The notes: generated by a model from the sequence alone, not told the origin. Positions 42,798 to 51,590 are shown, counted from the stretch's first letter. The stretch: 64,000 nt of DNA from Aldehydirespirator sp965203635 (GCA_965203635.1 OZ241903.1:1364001-1428000); one strand, 5' to 3'. Translations and numbers: made by a program.

Positions 42798-43307
42798 GTG
42801 TCCTCTCCCGCCGACTCCGCCGCCTACCCGCCTGCTCGAATGGCCCCAGCACCCGACCGCCCACCAACGGCACCGGCCTCCGACGAGGTCCCGGCCCGCG
42901 TCGCCCCGCGCCGCGGCGTGGTGGCGGTCGCATGGACCAACTTCACCGAGAACTTCTTCTCGACGGTGTTCGTGGGCATCATCGTCGGCGTCGCGATGTT
43001 CGGACTCGGCGTGGTGAACGACAACATCAACGAGGAATTCGCCGATATCGACGCCCGTTTCGCGGCCGTGGACGCTCGTTTCAACAAGCTTGAGGACGAT
43101 ATCGACGCCCGTTTCGCGGCCGTGGACGCTCGTTTCAACAAGCTTGAGGACGATATCGACGCCCGATTCATAAGGCTGGAGGGCGAGATCGACGCCCGAT
43201 TCACGAAGCTCGAGGAGAACCAGCTGGAGATGGCGCTGACCCTGGCGAGGGTCGTCACCCTCCTGGAGGCCCGCGGCGACGCGGAGCCCGCACCTGTGGG
43301 CCACTGA
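42798..43307 (+). CDS. Membrane-anchored coiled-coil protein
   Basis: 169 residues from GTG at 42798 (GAGG six bases upstream). Pro/Ala-rich N-terminus, one membrane helix (FFSTVFVGIIVGVAMFGLG), then an acidic heptad-like region made of repeats of DIDARFAAVDARFNKLED, the first two identical in DNA, followed by two shortened forms. The pattern suggests a trimeric or dimeric coiled coil. No family assigned. It is the only rightward gene in this part of the island, between the 29-bp direct repeats. Confidence 0.75.
   Translation: MSSPADSAAYPPARMAPAPDRPPTAPASDEVPARVAPRRGVVAVAWTNFTENFFSTVFVGIIVGVAMFGLGVVNDNINEEFADIDARFAAVDARFNKLEDDIDARFAAVDARFNKLEDDIDARFIRLEGEIDARFTKLEENQLEMALTLARVVTLLEARGDAEPAPVGH
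43044..43151 (+). repeat. 54-bp tandem repeat within the coiled-coil gene
   Basis: 43044-43097 and 43098-43151 are identical. Each codes for 18 residues of the coiled coil, so copy-number change would alter its length in frame. Two diverged partial units follow. Confidence 0.92.
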
Positions 43308-43333
43308 TCATGACTTGTCAAACTGTATGACGT
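43305..43333. repeat. 29-bp direct repeat, right copy
   Basis: Partner of 40526-40554 with three mismatches. Lies directly after the stop of the coiled-coil gene and about 110 bp from the convergent hipA stop. Confidence 0.8.
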
Positions 43334-43441
43334 TCCTTTGTTGATCTGTACGACAGCAGGGACGGGGTGAGCAGCCGGTCGGCGCGGACTCCAGCCGATG
43401 CAGGGGGCCGGTGACATGATGACCACGGATCGTGGGCAGGA

Positions 43442-44725
43442 TCACCCCTTGCGGCCATGCACGAGAGAGGCCGCCGCCCCGTTCGCGAGTCGCCGAGAGA
43501 GGTTGTGCAGCAGCGGCAACGCCCGCGAGGCCCGGTCTTCGTCGGAGAGGCCGTCGATGGCGTCGCTGATCGCCGAGGGGGTGCCACGCGTGACCTCGAC
43601 TGCCCGATCTATGACTGCATCGGCATCCAGTCGCAGCGCCCCGGCCGCCGCGGCCCACGCAGACGGCCGGCTCGACGCTCGCCATGTCCGACCGTCTCCC
43701 GCCGCCATGGCGGTACTGATCTCTTCGGGGTCACCCGAGGCGTAGGGCAGGAACGAGATCAGGTCGTACAGCGGAGCCAGGTAGACATCCGAGCCGTCGA
43801 GCACGACGCTGTAGTTCTTGGCGTGTCCGTCCGTGGCGGCGATCGCCCAGTTGAAGACCAGGGCGTCGCAGAAGCGCCAGAGCGCGTCCCGGCTCTCGCT
43901 CGCTTCATGGAACAGGAGATCACCCACATCGTGTGGCGTGGGGCCTCCGTCGAGTTGGTACTTCTCAGCCGGGCTCAGGCCGAGCGCCTGGCAAAGATCC
44001 TCGTTGTGCCGCCGGTGCAGAACACCGCCTGACCGAACACGATCAAAGCGGGTCACGACCAGAACCCGCTCAGACTCGAATCGGGCCAGATTCGTGAGCG
44101 CCGCCTCGATGCCGAGGCTCCGTGCCGCAGTCATGCACACATGCTCGACGACCTCGGCGTCCGTGTGCGACTCCATCCCCGGTTTCAGGATGTGGGTCGT
44201 TGGCGTGTCGCCATACGGGACGCACCACTGGCGCCCGTCCCAGTGAAGGGCACACTTGGGCTGCGCCCCGGCCAGGCTGAACTGGCCGGAGGCGCCGATG
44301 CCGCTCCAGTCCGACCAATCGCGTCGGACCCGTCTGATCCACTCGGCCACGTCGCTCTCGCCCTGAGGCTCCAGGCCGCTGCTCCGGCGGCTGCGCGACT
44401 CCTCGTCGCCTGGGCGGCAGAACTGAACGGCCCCAGCGCAGTCCAAGCCGATGGACGTCCCCAGCAAGTCCATGGCGCCGGCGGAGCGGGCGCCCTCGCG
44501 GCCTGCCCATTTCCGGCGAACCTGGAGGCTGTCGGGCAACAGACCGTCAATCCAGCGAGTCACATCATGTTCCCCGCCGCCCAACGGAGCGCTGAGCGAC
44601 AGGGGAGTGCTGCGCCCTCCCGCCAGATAGTCCCTGTCGTATCTGAACATGGCCAGCCGCCCCTCGTCGGCGGCTGTGATCTCGCCGGCCAGCCTGCCCT
44701 CGATGAACACGACGAGGTCAGGCAT
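43442..44725 (-). CDS. hipA: HipA-type serine/threonine kinase toxin
   Basis: 427 residues from ATG at 44725. The P-loop-like segment SLAGAQPKCAL carries S150, the residue position that is autophosphorylated in E. coli HipA. ATP-site residues are K181 (HILKPG), D299 and N304 (TDGHAKN), and D321 (LYDLIS). Known role: phosphorylates glutamyl-tRNA synthetase or related synthetases and induces dormancy. Here the target is unknown. The start overlaps hipB by 8 bp. Gene looks intact. Confidence 0.92.
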   Translation of the reverse strand: MPDLVVFIEGRLAGEITAADEGRLAMFRYDRDYLAGGRSTPLSLSAPLGGGEHDVTRWIDGLLPDSLQVRRKWAGREGARSAGAMDLLGTSIGLDCAGAVQFCRPGDEESRSRRSSGLEPQGESDVAEWIRRVRRDWSDWSGIGASGQFSLAGAQPKCALHWDGRQWCVPYGDTPTTHILKPGMESHTDAEVVEHVCMTAARSLGIEAALTNLARFESERVLVVTRFDRVRSGGVLHRRHNEDLCQALGLSPAEKYQLDGGPTPHDVGDLLFHEASESRDALWRFCDALVFNWAIAATDGHAKNYSVVLDGSDVYLAPLYDLISFLPYASGDPEEISTAMAAGDGRTWRASSRPSAWAAAAGALRLDADAVIDRAVEVTRGTPSAISDAIDGLSDEDRASRALPLLHNLSRRLANGAAASLVHGRKG

Positions 44726-45017
44726 CCCCCTCGCCTTCCGGTGCGCCCGTGGGCGACTGCGCCCGCCGCACGAAGGCCAACTCGAAGCCCAACTCGAAGA
44801 GAACCGCGTTGAGCGTCTCGAGGCGGGCGCTGCGATGCCCGTTCTCCAGCACGGAGATCGCCTCGCGCGACACGCCGGCGGCCGCGGCCACCTCTGACTG
44901 CGTGAGGCCCGCGGCCCGGCGCGCATCCCGCAGGGACCGGCCTATTCGCTTCGGGGAGCGCATCCCCACGTAGGCGAATCCGTCGTCCGGCGGTCGAGAT
45001 CCTGGATGCGCCTTCAT
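44718..45017 (-). CDS. hipB: HipB-type antitoxin, XRE-family repressor
   Basis: About 99 residues from ATG at 45017. Helix-turn-helix: IGRSLRDARRAAGLTQSEVA then AAAGVSREAISVLENGHRSA. The stretch LNAVLFELGFELAFV is the usual link in HipB. It binds and silences HipA and represses its own operon. Its stop overlaps the hipA start. Three similar sites lie just upstream (45039-45111), probably its operators. Confidence 0.92.
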   Translation of the reverse strand: MKAHPGSRPPDDGFAYVGMRSPKRIGRSLRDARRAAGLTQSEVAAAAGVSREAISVLENGHRSARLETLNAVLFELGFELAFVRRAQSPTGAPEGEGDA

Positions 45018-45038
45018 GGCCCCACCGTACCCTAAGAT

Positions 45039-45111
45039 GTGGTGCTTACGTAACACTGGCATCTGTGTGGCGGGTACATCACATTCCTGTCAATGTTGCG
45101 CTTACATCACA
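45039..45111. promoter_or_regulatory. Three 17-bp direct-repeat operators at 28-bp pitch upstream of hipB
   Basis: Sites at 45039-45055, 45067-45083 and 45095-45111 fit GTKGYGSKTACRTMACA; the first contains the palindrome TTACGTAA. Exact 28-bp spacing between all three. They begin 22 bp before the hipB ATG, where a repressor would block the promoter. Inferred as HipB binding sites. Confidence 0.6.
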
Positions 45112-45206
45112 ACCCAGCCGCGCAGACCGGCTGCAACGGCGACGGAAGCCAACCCCGGCGATAAGACGCTCAGCGACCGCCTGCCTGCGATACCGCTGTC
45201 CAGTTT

Positions 45207-45358
45207 TCATGCGGTGAGCAGGGCGGCGGGGATCACGCCTATGCCGTCGGCGCGGCGGTAGGCCTCCGGTCCGGTGGTGATGACGGCGGCATCGAGCAGG
45301 TCGGGGCCGATCCGTTCGGCGAGCCAATGCAGGTGCCTTACGTCACGGTCGTCGATGA
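45207..45358 (-). pseudogene. 3' fragment of a DUF4143-type ATPase
   Basis: Reads FIDDRDVRHLHWLAERIG, DLLDAAVITTGPEAYRRADG, IGVIPAALLTA and a TGA at 45207. This is the standard C-terminus of the ATPases with a DUF4143 domain. No matching upstream part is present: the frame runs into unrelated sequence before 45370. A relic. Confidence 0.8.
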
Positions 45359-45415
45359 ATGTGCGCAATACAAAATGGACGTCTGAAAAACGTCGGTGGC
45401 GCCGGACATCATCCG

Positions 45416-48400
45416 TCAGTTGCTGTTCTTGCTGATCGCGATGATGTGGGTGGCGCCCCGGTTGGACACCAACGTGATGGTATAGCCCCGCACCACCACC
45501 TGGTCGCCCCTGGTGAGGATCGGGTAGTCGTCCACCTGCCCATCGCCGGAATCGCCGGCGATCCTCATCGGCAGCTGGCCCGAGCCCAGCGAAGCGTCGA
45601 CGGTGTACACCAGCACCCCCGCCGTCGCCAGCGTCGGCACCGTGATGAGCGACCCGTCAGCCCGGCGTTCCTCCTGCTCGGCGTCATAGCCGATCTTGCG
45701 CCTCACCTCGACCACCAGCACTTCAGTGTCCGACAGCGGCACCGCGGCCATGACCGCCGCATCGCCGGGATCGGCCGCCGGGCGCAGCGTCACCCTCGAC
45801 CGGTCGGCGGCGAGGCACAGCACCTGCGGCTCGTCGAGCCACCCCAACTGCCAGCGGCTCCAGGCCAGCATCTCGGCCGCATCCAGGTAGAAGGTGTGGC
45901 CGGTGATCCGCCGGCCGCGGGTGTCGCGCCCCGTGATCCTGAGGCGGCCGTCGTCGGGATGGGTCAAGAAGGACGTGTACAGACCCATGAGACCGAACTC
46001 GCTGCGCACCCAGATCCTCCCCGGCGGCGCGTCGGGCAGCTCGTGGCGGGCGGCGTCGTAGGGGTAGAGGTCCGACAGCCCCAGGCTGTGGCCCAGCTCG
46101 TGCGCCGCGACCGGACCCCACGGTGCGGGATCGCGGGGCTTGTCGAGAAAGGCCGTGTTGACCTCAGCCATCAACCTGATCGCCTTCTCGTCGGTGTGCA
46201 CCAGTCCGATGGTGTGGTTCCCCGCCTGGAACCGCGAGCTCGGCAGCACCGTCATCACGGCGTGGAACCCGGTGAAGTCGAAGGACGGGTCGGCCAGCCG
46301 GATCGCCTCGGCACTGGGGGCGACACGGGACTCGCCGATGGCGTACCGCTGCAGGTAGCCCTCGAAGCTGAGCTCGGCTCGCAGCCATCCGTGGAGGGGA
46401 ACGAACTCGACGTCGATGCGCCCGTAGCTGGCCGTCTCCAGGTACTCCTCCGCGTACGGCAGCCCGAGGGCGGCCTCGTCCTGGGTGGGGTAGGTGGCCG
46501 GGATGTCGGGGAAGTCCATGAACAGCACCGCCACCCGCATCGTGCCGATCGACGGTGCGGCCACCTCGGGCCGCGGGAAACCGACGGTGGTGTACGGCGT
46601 GCCCCGGGGCCGGCACGCCGACGGATCCGCCCCGGCCCCGGTGGCCGGATCAGGCTCGTCGGCCGGATCGGGCTCGTCGGCCGGATCGGGCTCGTCGGCC
46701 GGCTCCACCGGCGGGTGGCCCAGAGCGGCGGTGAGCCACTCGTTGACCAGGGCGCGGTTGTCGGCGATCCACTGGGCGGCCAGATTGGTGGGGCTCTGGC
46801 CCTCGAAGACGGCCACGTTGGCTACCGACACGTCGAGGACCGACAGCTCGACCGCCTCGAACAGCGCTTCGGCCGCCGGGTTGGCCGCCAGGAAGTCGTT
46901 GTTGGCGGTGACCAGGATGTCGGCCGCGATCCAGCCGATCTTGCACAGGCCGTTGGGCTGGTCGGCGGCCGACGGGCACTGGTCGGCGCTGACGGACGCG
47001 TAGCCGCCGGTGCCGTCCGCAGCGCGCTGGCTGTGGTGCTCGCCGCCTTCCTGGTCGGCCGGGTTGGAGTCGTCGAGGATCTCGTCCATACCCAGCCAGT
47101 ACACGTTGTCGCCGGGGCGAAGCACGGTGATGTACGTCGACGGAGTCCATGTGTAGGCCACCATCGGGACGCCCTCGTCGACGCTGTCGGCCGCCTGGGC
47201 GAACATGGCGTCGTAGCCGGCGCTGATCTGGGCGATGTTGTCCCAGCCACCGAAGGCGATCTGGTTCTCGATGATGTTGTCGCAGGTCCAGGACTCGGGA
47301 CAGCCGAAGATGTCGGCGATGCCGTTGCCGGGCACCGGGTCGGTTGCGTCGAACGCGGCGAGCGCCTCAGCGTTGCTGTTGAGCTCGTCCATCGTGTAGA
47401 CGCCGTAGGTGTCGGCGAAGGACCTCGTCACCAGGAAGCCTTGCAGACCTCCCGCGAGCATCTCCTCGCCCACGATGCTGAGGTGGTCGCCCACCAGCGA
47501 GCCGTCGGGCAGCTCGTCGAAGTGCCACGCCAGGTGGCCCGGATACCAGCTGTTGGGCCAGTAGTCGATGTCGCCTCGGGCCATGGCCGTGTAGGCGTTG
47601 TTGGGCCCGAGCTCCCGGCGGGCCGGATCCGACACCGTGTAGCCCAGCTCCTCCAGCAGCAGCTTGTACAGCTCCGCCTGGAAGTAGCCCGAACTCCAGT
47701 TGGCCCGGGCCGCGGTGACGTGGACGCCCTCACCGGGAAGCGGCGGCGGTGGGTCTGCGGGTGGTTCCGGCTTGGGGACGAGCCCCAGGGCCCGGGCCAG
47801 GAACGTGGCCATCTGGGCCCGGCTCACCGGTCTGCCGGGGCAGTAGCGCAGGGGGTCGGTCTGGCAGCCGGCGGTGATTCGGGCCGCGGCCAGGGCGTCG
47901 ATGTTGGCGGCGTGGGTGCTGCCTTCGGTGTCGTCGAACCCGGCCGGGTCGGCTGGCTCGAGGTCGAAGGCCCGGGTCAGGAATGTGGCCATCGCGGCCC
48001 GGCTCACCGACCGGTCCGGGCAGTAGCGCAGCGGGTCGACCATGCAGCCCTTGGTGACCCCCAGCTCGGCCAGGCGCTCGGTGTGGGGCAGGTACCACTT
48101 CTCGAAGTCCACGTCGGCGAAGCTGGACTCGTCGACGGCGGGGGGCTCGGCCTCGTCGAGGACCCGCACCAGCCACACCGCCATCGTCCAGCGCTTCGTC
48201 TCGTCGCCGGGGCAGAACATGTTGTCGGCGCACTCGGTGCCGTCGAACACGCCGCGCTCGGCCAGCGCATCGATGGCCGGCTTGTGCACGCCCCCGGTCA
48301 CATCGGCGAAGCCGTCCGTGCTCTGGACCTCCTGAGCGTCCTGGGCTTGAGCTGCCGCCGTCGGCGCCAACCCCGCGACCGTCACCGCTACGACGACAGC

Positions 48401-48424
48401 AACAGTCCCCAGCCGCCGGACCAC
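45416..48424 (-). CDS. Secreted chimera: S-layer domains, betaine-binding-like domain, M6-type metalloprotease
   Basis: 1002 residues. Signal peptide 1-25. Three S-layer homology domains (about 38-90, 98-155, 162-215), with FADV and RAxMATFLxRAF motifs and the repeated DPLRYCP. Then a ProX/OpuAC-like glycine-betaine-binding domain (about 232-570; ANWSSGYFQAELYKLLLEEL, DIDYWPNSWYPGH, GIADIFGCPESWTCDNII). A PADEPD repeat linker (575-593) follows, then an M6-type metalloprotease domain with HELGH at 775-779 and a SDLYPYD segment. The C-terminal 150 residues are beta-rich. Domains are normal apart from being joined. No ABC permease is nearby. It may anchor a sensor/protease on the cell surface. 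The gene downstream in the operon direction is hipBA, but with its own regulatory region. Confidence 0.85.
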   Translation of the reverse strand: MVRRLGTVAVVVAVTVAGLAPTAAAQAQDAQEVQSTDGFADVTGGVHKPAIDALAERGVFDGTECADNMFCPGDETKRWTMAVWLVRVLDEAEPPAVDESSFADVDFEKWYLPHTERLAELGVTKGCMVDPLRYCPDRSVSRAAMATFLTRAFDLEPADPAGFDDTEGSTHAANIDALAAARITAGCQTDPLRYCPGRPVSRAQMATFLARALGLVPKPEPPADPPPPLPGEGVHVTAARANWSSGYFQAELYKLLLEELGYTVSDPARRELGPNNAYTAMARGDIDYWPNSWYPGHLAWHFDELPDGSLVGDHLSIVGEEMLAGGLQGFLVTRSFADTYGVYTMDELNSNAEALAAFDATDPVPGNGIADIFGCPESWTCDNIIENQIAFGGWDNIAQISAGYDAMFAQAADSVDEGVPMVAYTWTPSTYITVLRPGDNVYWLGMDEILDDSNPADQEGGEHHSQRAADGTGGYASVSADQCPSAADQPNGLCKIGWIAADILVTANNDFLAANPAAEALFEAVELSVLDVSVANVAVFEGQSPTNLAAQWIADNRALVNEWLTAALGHPPVEPADEPDPADEPDPADEPDPATGAGADPSACRPRGTPYTTVGFPRPEVAAPSIGTMRVAVLFMDFPDIPATYPTQDEAALGLPYAEEYLETASYGRIDVEFVPLHGWLRAELSFEGYLQRYAIGESRVAPSAEAIRLADPSFDFTGFHAVMTVLPSSRFQAGNHTIGLVHTDEKAIRLMAEVNTAFLDKPRDPAPWGPVAAHELGHSLGLSDLYPYDAARHELPDAPPGRIWVRSEFGLMGLYTSFLTHPDDGRLRITGRDTRGRRITGHTFYLDAAEMLAWSRWQLGWLDEPQVLCLAADRSRVTLRPAADPGDAAVMAAVPLSDTEVLVVEVRRKIGYDAEQEERRADGSLITVPTLATAGVLVYTVDASLGSGQLPMRIAGDSGDGQVDDYPILTRGDQVVVRGYTITLVSNRGATHIIAISKNSN

Positions 48425-48494
48425 GCCCCGACCCTACCCAACCCCCCGCATTCACCACAGACGGAAGGGTGGACGCTCTCGACGCTGTGCCGGT

Positions 48495-49250
48495 TCACTC
48501 CAGTCCCAGGGCAGCCTTGACCTCATCCCAGGGCACGTAGTCGTCGTCGGCCCGGGCCGCAGCCAGCTCTGCCTCGGCGGCAGACGCCCGCTCCTCAGCG
48601 GCCGACGCCCGCTCCTCGGCGACTGTCCGGGCCGCGGCCTGGTCGTCGGGGTCGGGGAGCCACACGCCCTCGGAGACGTCCCACAGCCGCAGCTTGGGCG
48701 GACGCCAGCACAGGTCCAGGCCCAGCACGTCGCTGCGGCCCCGCAGCCCGCCGCTGGCGTCGGCTGTGACCTCGATCGGCCTCCAGCGCCCCGAGACGCG
48801 CCTCTCGCCCTGAAGCGGCGGGTCCAGCAGCTCGCCGCCGGTGGGGTCGAGACGCCAGTACTCGTCCACCCCCAGCGCGGCGTACTCCATGGGCCTCAAA
48901 TAGATGTCGTGATCGACCTTCGTGGGCGCTGCAATCTCCAACACGAAGCACGGCGTCGCGCCCGCATCCCACACCCGATAGACGGTCTCGGTCTCCAGCG
49001 CGGCGGTGTCCACCCCGAACGCAACGGCCACATCGGGCGCCACCATGACTTCGGGGTCGCCCTCCTTGTAGTACACGCGCATGTCGCAGCACACCCACGC
49101 GCCCTCGACATCGGCGCGTTGGTCGAACCAGTGCCGGAGCGCGATCACGATCTCCATGCGCCGCTGCGTCTGCAGATACCCGTCCGGCAGTGGGTCCCCC
49201 TCCGGATAGTAGACCTCCATCTCGGGAGGCCCAGTCACCACAGAACCCAT
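48495..49250 (-). CDS. Uma2-family (DUF820) putative endonuclease
   Basis: 251 residues from ATG at 49250, preceded by GGAGG at 8 bp. Uma2 family has a PD-(D/E)xK nuclease-type fold: APDVAVAFG, FVLEIAAPTK and EYAALGVDEYWRLDP are the usual segments. The ending is an Ala/Glu-rich helix containing RASAAEERASAAEAELAA, a short coiled coil common in this family. Upstream of the chimera by 71 bp and in the same direction, so perhaps cotranscribed. A collapsed copy is at 42530-42675. Activity of the family is mostly unproven. Confidence 0.85.
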   Translation of the reverse strand: MGSVVTGPPEMEVYYPEGDPLPDGYLQTQRRMEIVIALRHWFDQRADVEGAWVCCDMRVYYKEGDPEVMVAPDVAVAFGVDTAALETETVYRVWDAGATPCFVLEIAAPTKVDHDIYLRPMEYAALGVDEYWRLDPTGGELLDPPLQGERRVSGRWRPIEVTADASGGLRGRSDVLGLDLCWRPPKLRLWDVSEGVWLPDPDDQAAARTVAEERASAAEERASAAEAELAAARADDDYVPWDEVKAALGLE

Positions 49251-49368
49251 AAGCGCACCTCCGATCGCCCCGCCGACACTACCCCCTGAACCCACCGCCC
49301 ACAACTGTAAACCACTAAAACACACAAAAACTCACAACACCGCGCTCACCGCGACGGCTCCCGCCGGC

Positions 49369-49384
49369 CGCATGGGACCATGCG
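49369..49384. promoter_or_regulatory. 16-bp palindrome upstream of the MBL-fold gene
   Basis: CGCATGG and CCATGCG are perfect inverted arms around GA. Lies 78 bp before the ATG at 49462 in the 211-bp divergent region. Operator or attenuator; low certainty. Confidence 0.35.
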
Positions 49385-49461
49385 AGCGGGTGGTTGGCTA
49401 GGGTCGGGCGGTTGGCAACTGGGCAACCGGTGGCAGCCGACCGATCCGAAGGGCGATCAAG

Positions 49462-50787
49462 ATGCAGCGCAGCCGGCCCGCTATCGAGTTCGTCAATCAC
49501 GCCTCGTTCGTGCTCGAGTTCGCCGGGCGCAGGATCATCAGCGATCCCTGGCTGTTCGGGGCGGCGTTCAACGACGGCTGGAGCCTGCTGTGCGACCACG
49601 GCTTCGATCCGGAGCGGTTCGGCGAGATCGACTACATCTGGATGTCGCACGAGCATCCGGACCATTTCTCGCCCGCGGTGCTGCGCAGCGTGCCCGAGAC
49701 GATCCGCCGCGGCACCACCGTCCTGTTCCAGCGGACCAAGGACCGCAAGGTGGTCGACTTCTGCACCGGGATCGGGTTCAAGACCCGTGAGCTGCGGCCC
49801 ATGGAGCGGGTCGCGCTGGTGGACGGCCTCGAAGTGGTCTGCGGCCAGGTTCCGCTGTACGACTCCTGGATCCTCTACGACTGCACCGGGTTCAAGGTCA
49901 TGAACATCAACGACTGCGCAGTGGACGGCCGGGCCCTGGCGCACATCCGGCGGGCGGTGGGGCCTGTCGACGTGCTGTTCACCCAGTTCAGCTACGCCGG
50001 CTGGAAGGGAGGCCCCGGCGACACCGCCATGAGACGGGCGGCGGCCGGCGCCAAGCTGCGAGCCATGCAGGCCCAGATCCGTGCGCTGGAGCCGCGCTGG
50101 ACGGTGCCGTTCGCCAGCTACTCGTACTTCTCGCATCACGAGAACCAGCACAGCAACGACAGCATCAACCGGCCCGAGGACGCGGCCGCCGCCATAGAGG
50201 AGGCCGGCTCGGAGCCCGTCGTGATGTATCCCGGCGACACCTGGACGCCGGGCGACCCATGGACCAACGACACCGCGGTGCGGAGGTACCGCCGACACTA
50301 CGACTTCGCCGCCAAGGGCTATCTGACCTCGGGGACCGTCGACGAGCCGACCCTGCTCGAGGCCGGCCGGGCGTATGTGGAGCGGATCCGGGCGCGCAAC
50401 AGCGTCGCGCTGCTGGCGCTGATCCGGCGGGTGCCGCTGGTCGGGCTGCTGCGGCCGGTCACCGTCTTCGCCCACGACCTGGACGCCACGTACCGCTTCT
50501 CGCTGGAGCACGGGCTCGAGCGCATCGGCGGAGCGGCGAACTGCGACATCAGCATGCATTCGAGCAGCCTCCACTACCTGCTGAGGCACGAATGGGGATA
50601 CGACACGCTCGCCATCAACGGACGCTTCGAGGCCGACCTCAGCGGATACACCAAGATGAAGAAGCTGTTCGCGGTCGGCTCGCTCAACAACGCCGGGCGC
50701 CGCCTGTCGACCGGCCTGCTCTTCGACCGAACCCTCCTACGAATGGTCTGGTCCGCCGCGACACGCCTGAGACGCCTCAGCCCATAA
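49462..50787 (+). CDS. UlaG-like MBL-fold protein
   Basis: 441 residues. MBL motif SHEHPDH around 70, an early NHASFVLEF segment and an ISDPWLF strand are those of UlaG-like metallo-hydrolases, also used by CMP-N-acetylneuraminate hydroxylases and related enzymes. The second half has FTQFSYAGWKGGPGD, HHENQH and a C-terminal region of about 150 residues with DISMHSSSLHYLL. No Rieske centre is seen. Similar proteins occur in cell-surface polysaccharide clusters, but no such cluster is present here. Function unassigned. Confidence 0.78.
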   Translation: MQRSRPAIEFVNHASFVLEFAGRRIISDPWLFGAAFNDGWSLLCDHGFDPERFGEIDYIWMSHEHPDHFSPAVLRSVPETIRRGTTVLFQRTKDRKVVDFCTGIGFKTRELRPMERVALVDGLEVVCGQVPLYDSWILYDCTGFKVMNINDCAVDGRALAHIRRAVGPVDVLFTQFSYAGWKGGPGDTAMRRAAAGAKLRAMQAQIRALEPRWTVPFASYSYFSHHENQHSNDSINRPEDAAAAIEEAGSEPVVMYPGDTWTPGDPWTNDTAVRRYRRHYDFAAKGYLTSGTVDEPTLLEAGRAYVERIRARNSVALLALIRRVPLVGLLRPVTVFAHDLDATYRFSLEHGLERIGGAANCDISMHSSSLHYLLRHEWGYDTLAINGRFEADLSGYTKMKKLFAVGSLNNAGRRLSTGLLFDRTLLRMVWSAATRLRRLSP

Positions 50788-50802
50788 GCCACCGCCCGCG
50801 CG

Positions 50803-50821
50803 ATGGGACATCATGACCCAT
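50803..50821. terminator. Short inverted repeat between convergent genes
   Basis: ATGGG and CCCAT arms around a 9-base loop, located 16 bp after the MBL stop and 35 bp before the pyrE stop. No clear T-run on either strand. A weak candidate bidirectional terminator. Confidence 0.3.
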
Positions 50822-50855
50822 TGCATACATCGAAAACAGACCTACCGGCCCGCTG

Positions 50856-51446
50856 TCAGCCGGCGGCTGCGGTTACCGGTTCGACGGGGTCGATGCCGAG
50901 CAGGTCGTAGGTGATCATCGGGTAGTAGCCGACCCCGCGCTCCTCGAATTGCGGTCCGGCGATGCCGCTGCGGTCGACCAGCGTGACGGCCGCGACGGTG
51001 GTGGCCCCGGTCTGGTCGACGATGTCGAGGGCCTTGAAGATCGACCCGCCCGTAGTGACCACGTCGTCCACCAGCAGCACCGTGTCGCCCGGACCGATCT
51101 GGGCGCCCTCGACCCAGCGCCGGGTGCCCCGCTGCTTGGCCTCCTTGCGCACGAAGAACCAGCGGCAGTCGGCGACCGAGGCGATGCCCACCGCCAGCGC
51201 GTCGGCGCCCATGGTGAGCCCGCCGACCGCATCGAAGCGGTGGCCGTCGGCGGCGACCGTCTCGACGATGGCCTCGCAGGCGAGCCGCAGGTGGCGCCAC
51301 TCGGCCAGGGCCTCCTTGCCGTCGATGAAGTCCTGGGACAAGGCCCCCGAGGCGAGCCTGATGGGCTGATCGAGCCGGCGGTAGCCCCGCTCCTTCAGGA
51401 TCTCGAGCAGCTCCTGGCGCAGCGGAGACAGTCGCATGGTGCCCAT
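50856..51446 (-). CDS. pyrE: Orotate phosphoribosyltransferase
   Basis: 196 residues from ATG at 51446. PRPP loop VLLVDDVVTTGGS, plus the OPRT-type RLASGALSQDFIDGK and FFVRKEAKQRGTRRWVEGAQ segments. Converts orotate and PRPP to orotidine 5'-phosphate. The frame is open for 102 more codons upstream, but these are the minus-strand reading of the repeats at 51591-51735. No other pyrimidine gene is near. A role as another phosphoribosyltransferase is possible but less likely. Confidence 0.9.
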   Translation of the reverse strand: MGTMRLSPLRQELLEILKERGYRRLDQPIRLASGALSQDFIDGKEALAEWRHLRLACEAIVETVAADGHRFDAVGGLTMGADALAVGIASVADCRWFFVRKEAKQRGTRRWVEGAQIGPGDTVLLVDDVVTTGGSIFKALDIVDQTGATTVAAVTLVDRSGIAGPQFEERGVGYYPMITYDLLGIDPVEPVTAAAG

Positions 51447-51590
51447 GGTGCCGCCACCATACAACGTTCCCCCCGCCCGCAGCGTCCATTGCTGCCGTGC
51501 GACCTCGGCGTTTATCCCAATGTCACAGGGGGGTATTAGTGTTTGGCCATGATGTTTCAAGCAATACTGCTGTGGATCGCGTTGGCAGGA

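Noticed and set aside
45079..45327. 82-codon minus-strand Arg/His-rich frame upstream of hipB
   Set aside because: Overlaps the candidate operators and the ATPase relic in another frame; composition is that of a shadow frame.
45359..48520. A 1053-codon open frame on the plus strand opposite the protease chimera
   Set aside because: Its composition (Gly/Arg/Val/His-rich, no motifs) is that of an antisense shadow in high-GC DNA; the minus-strand frame has clear domains and a signal peptide.
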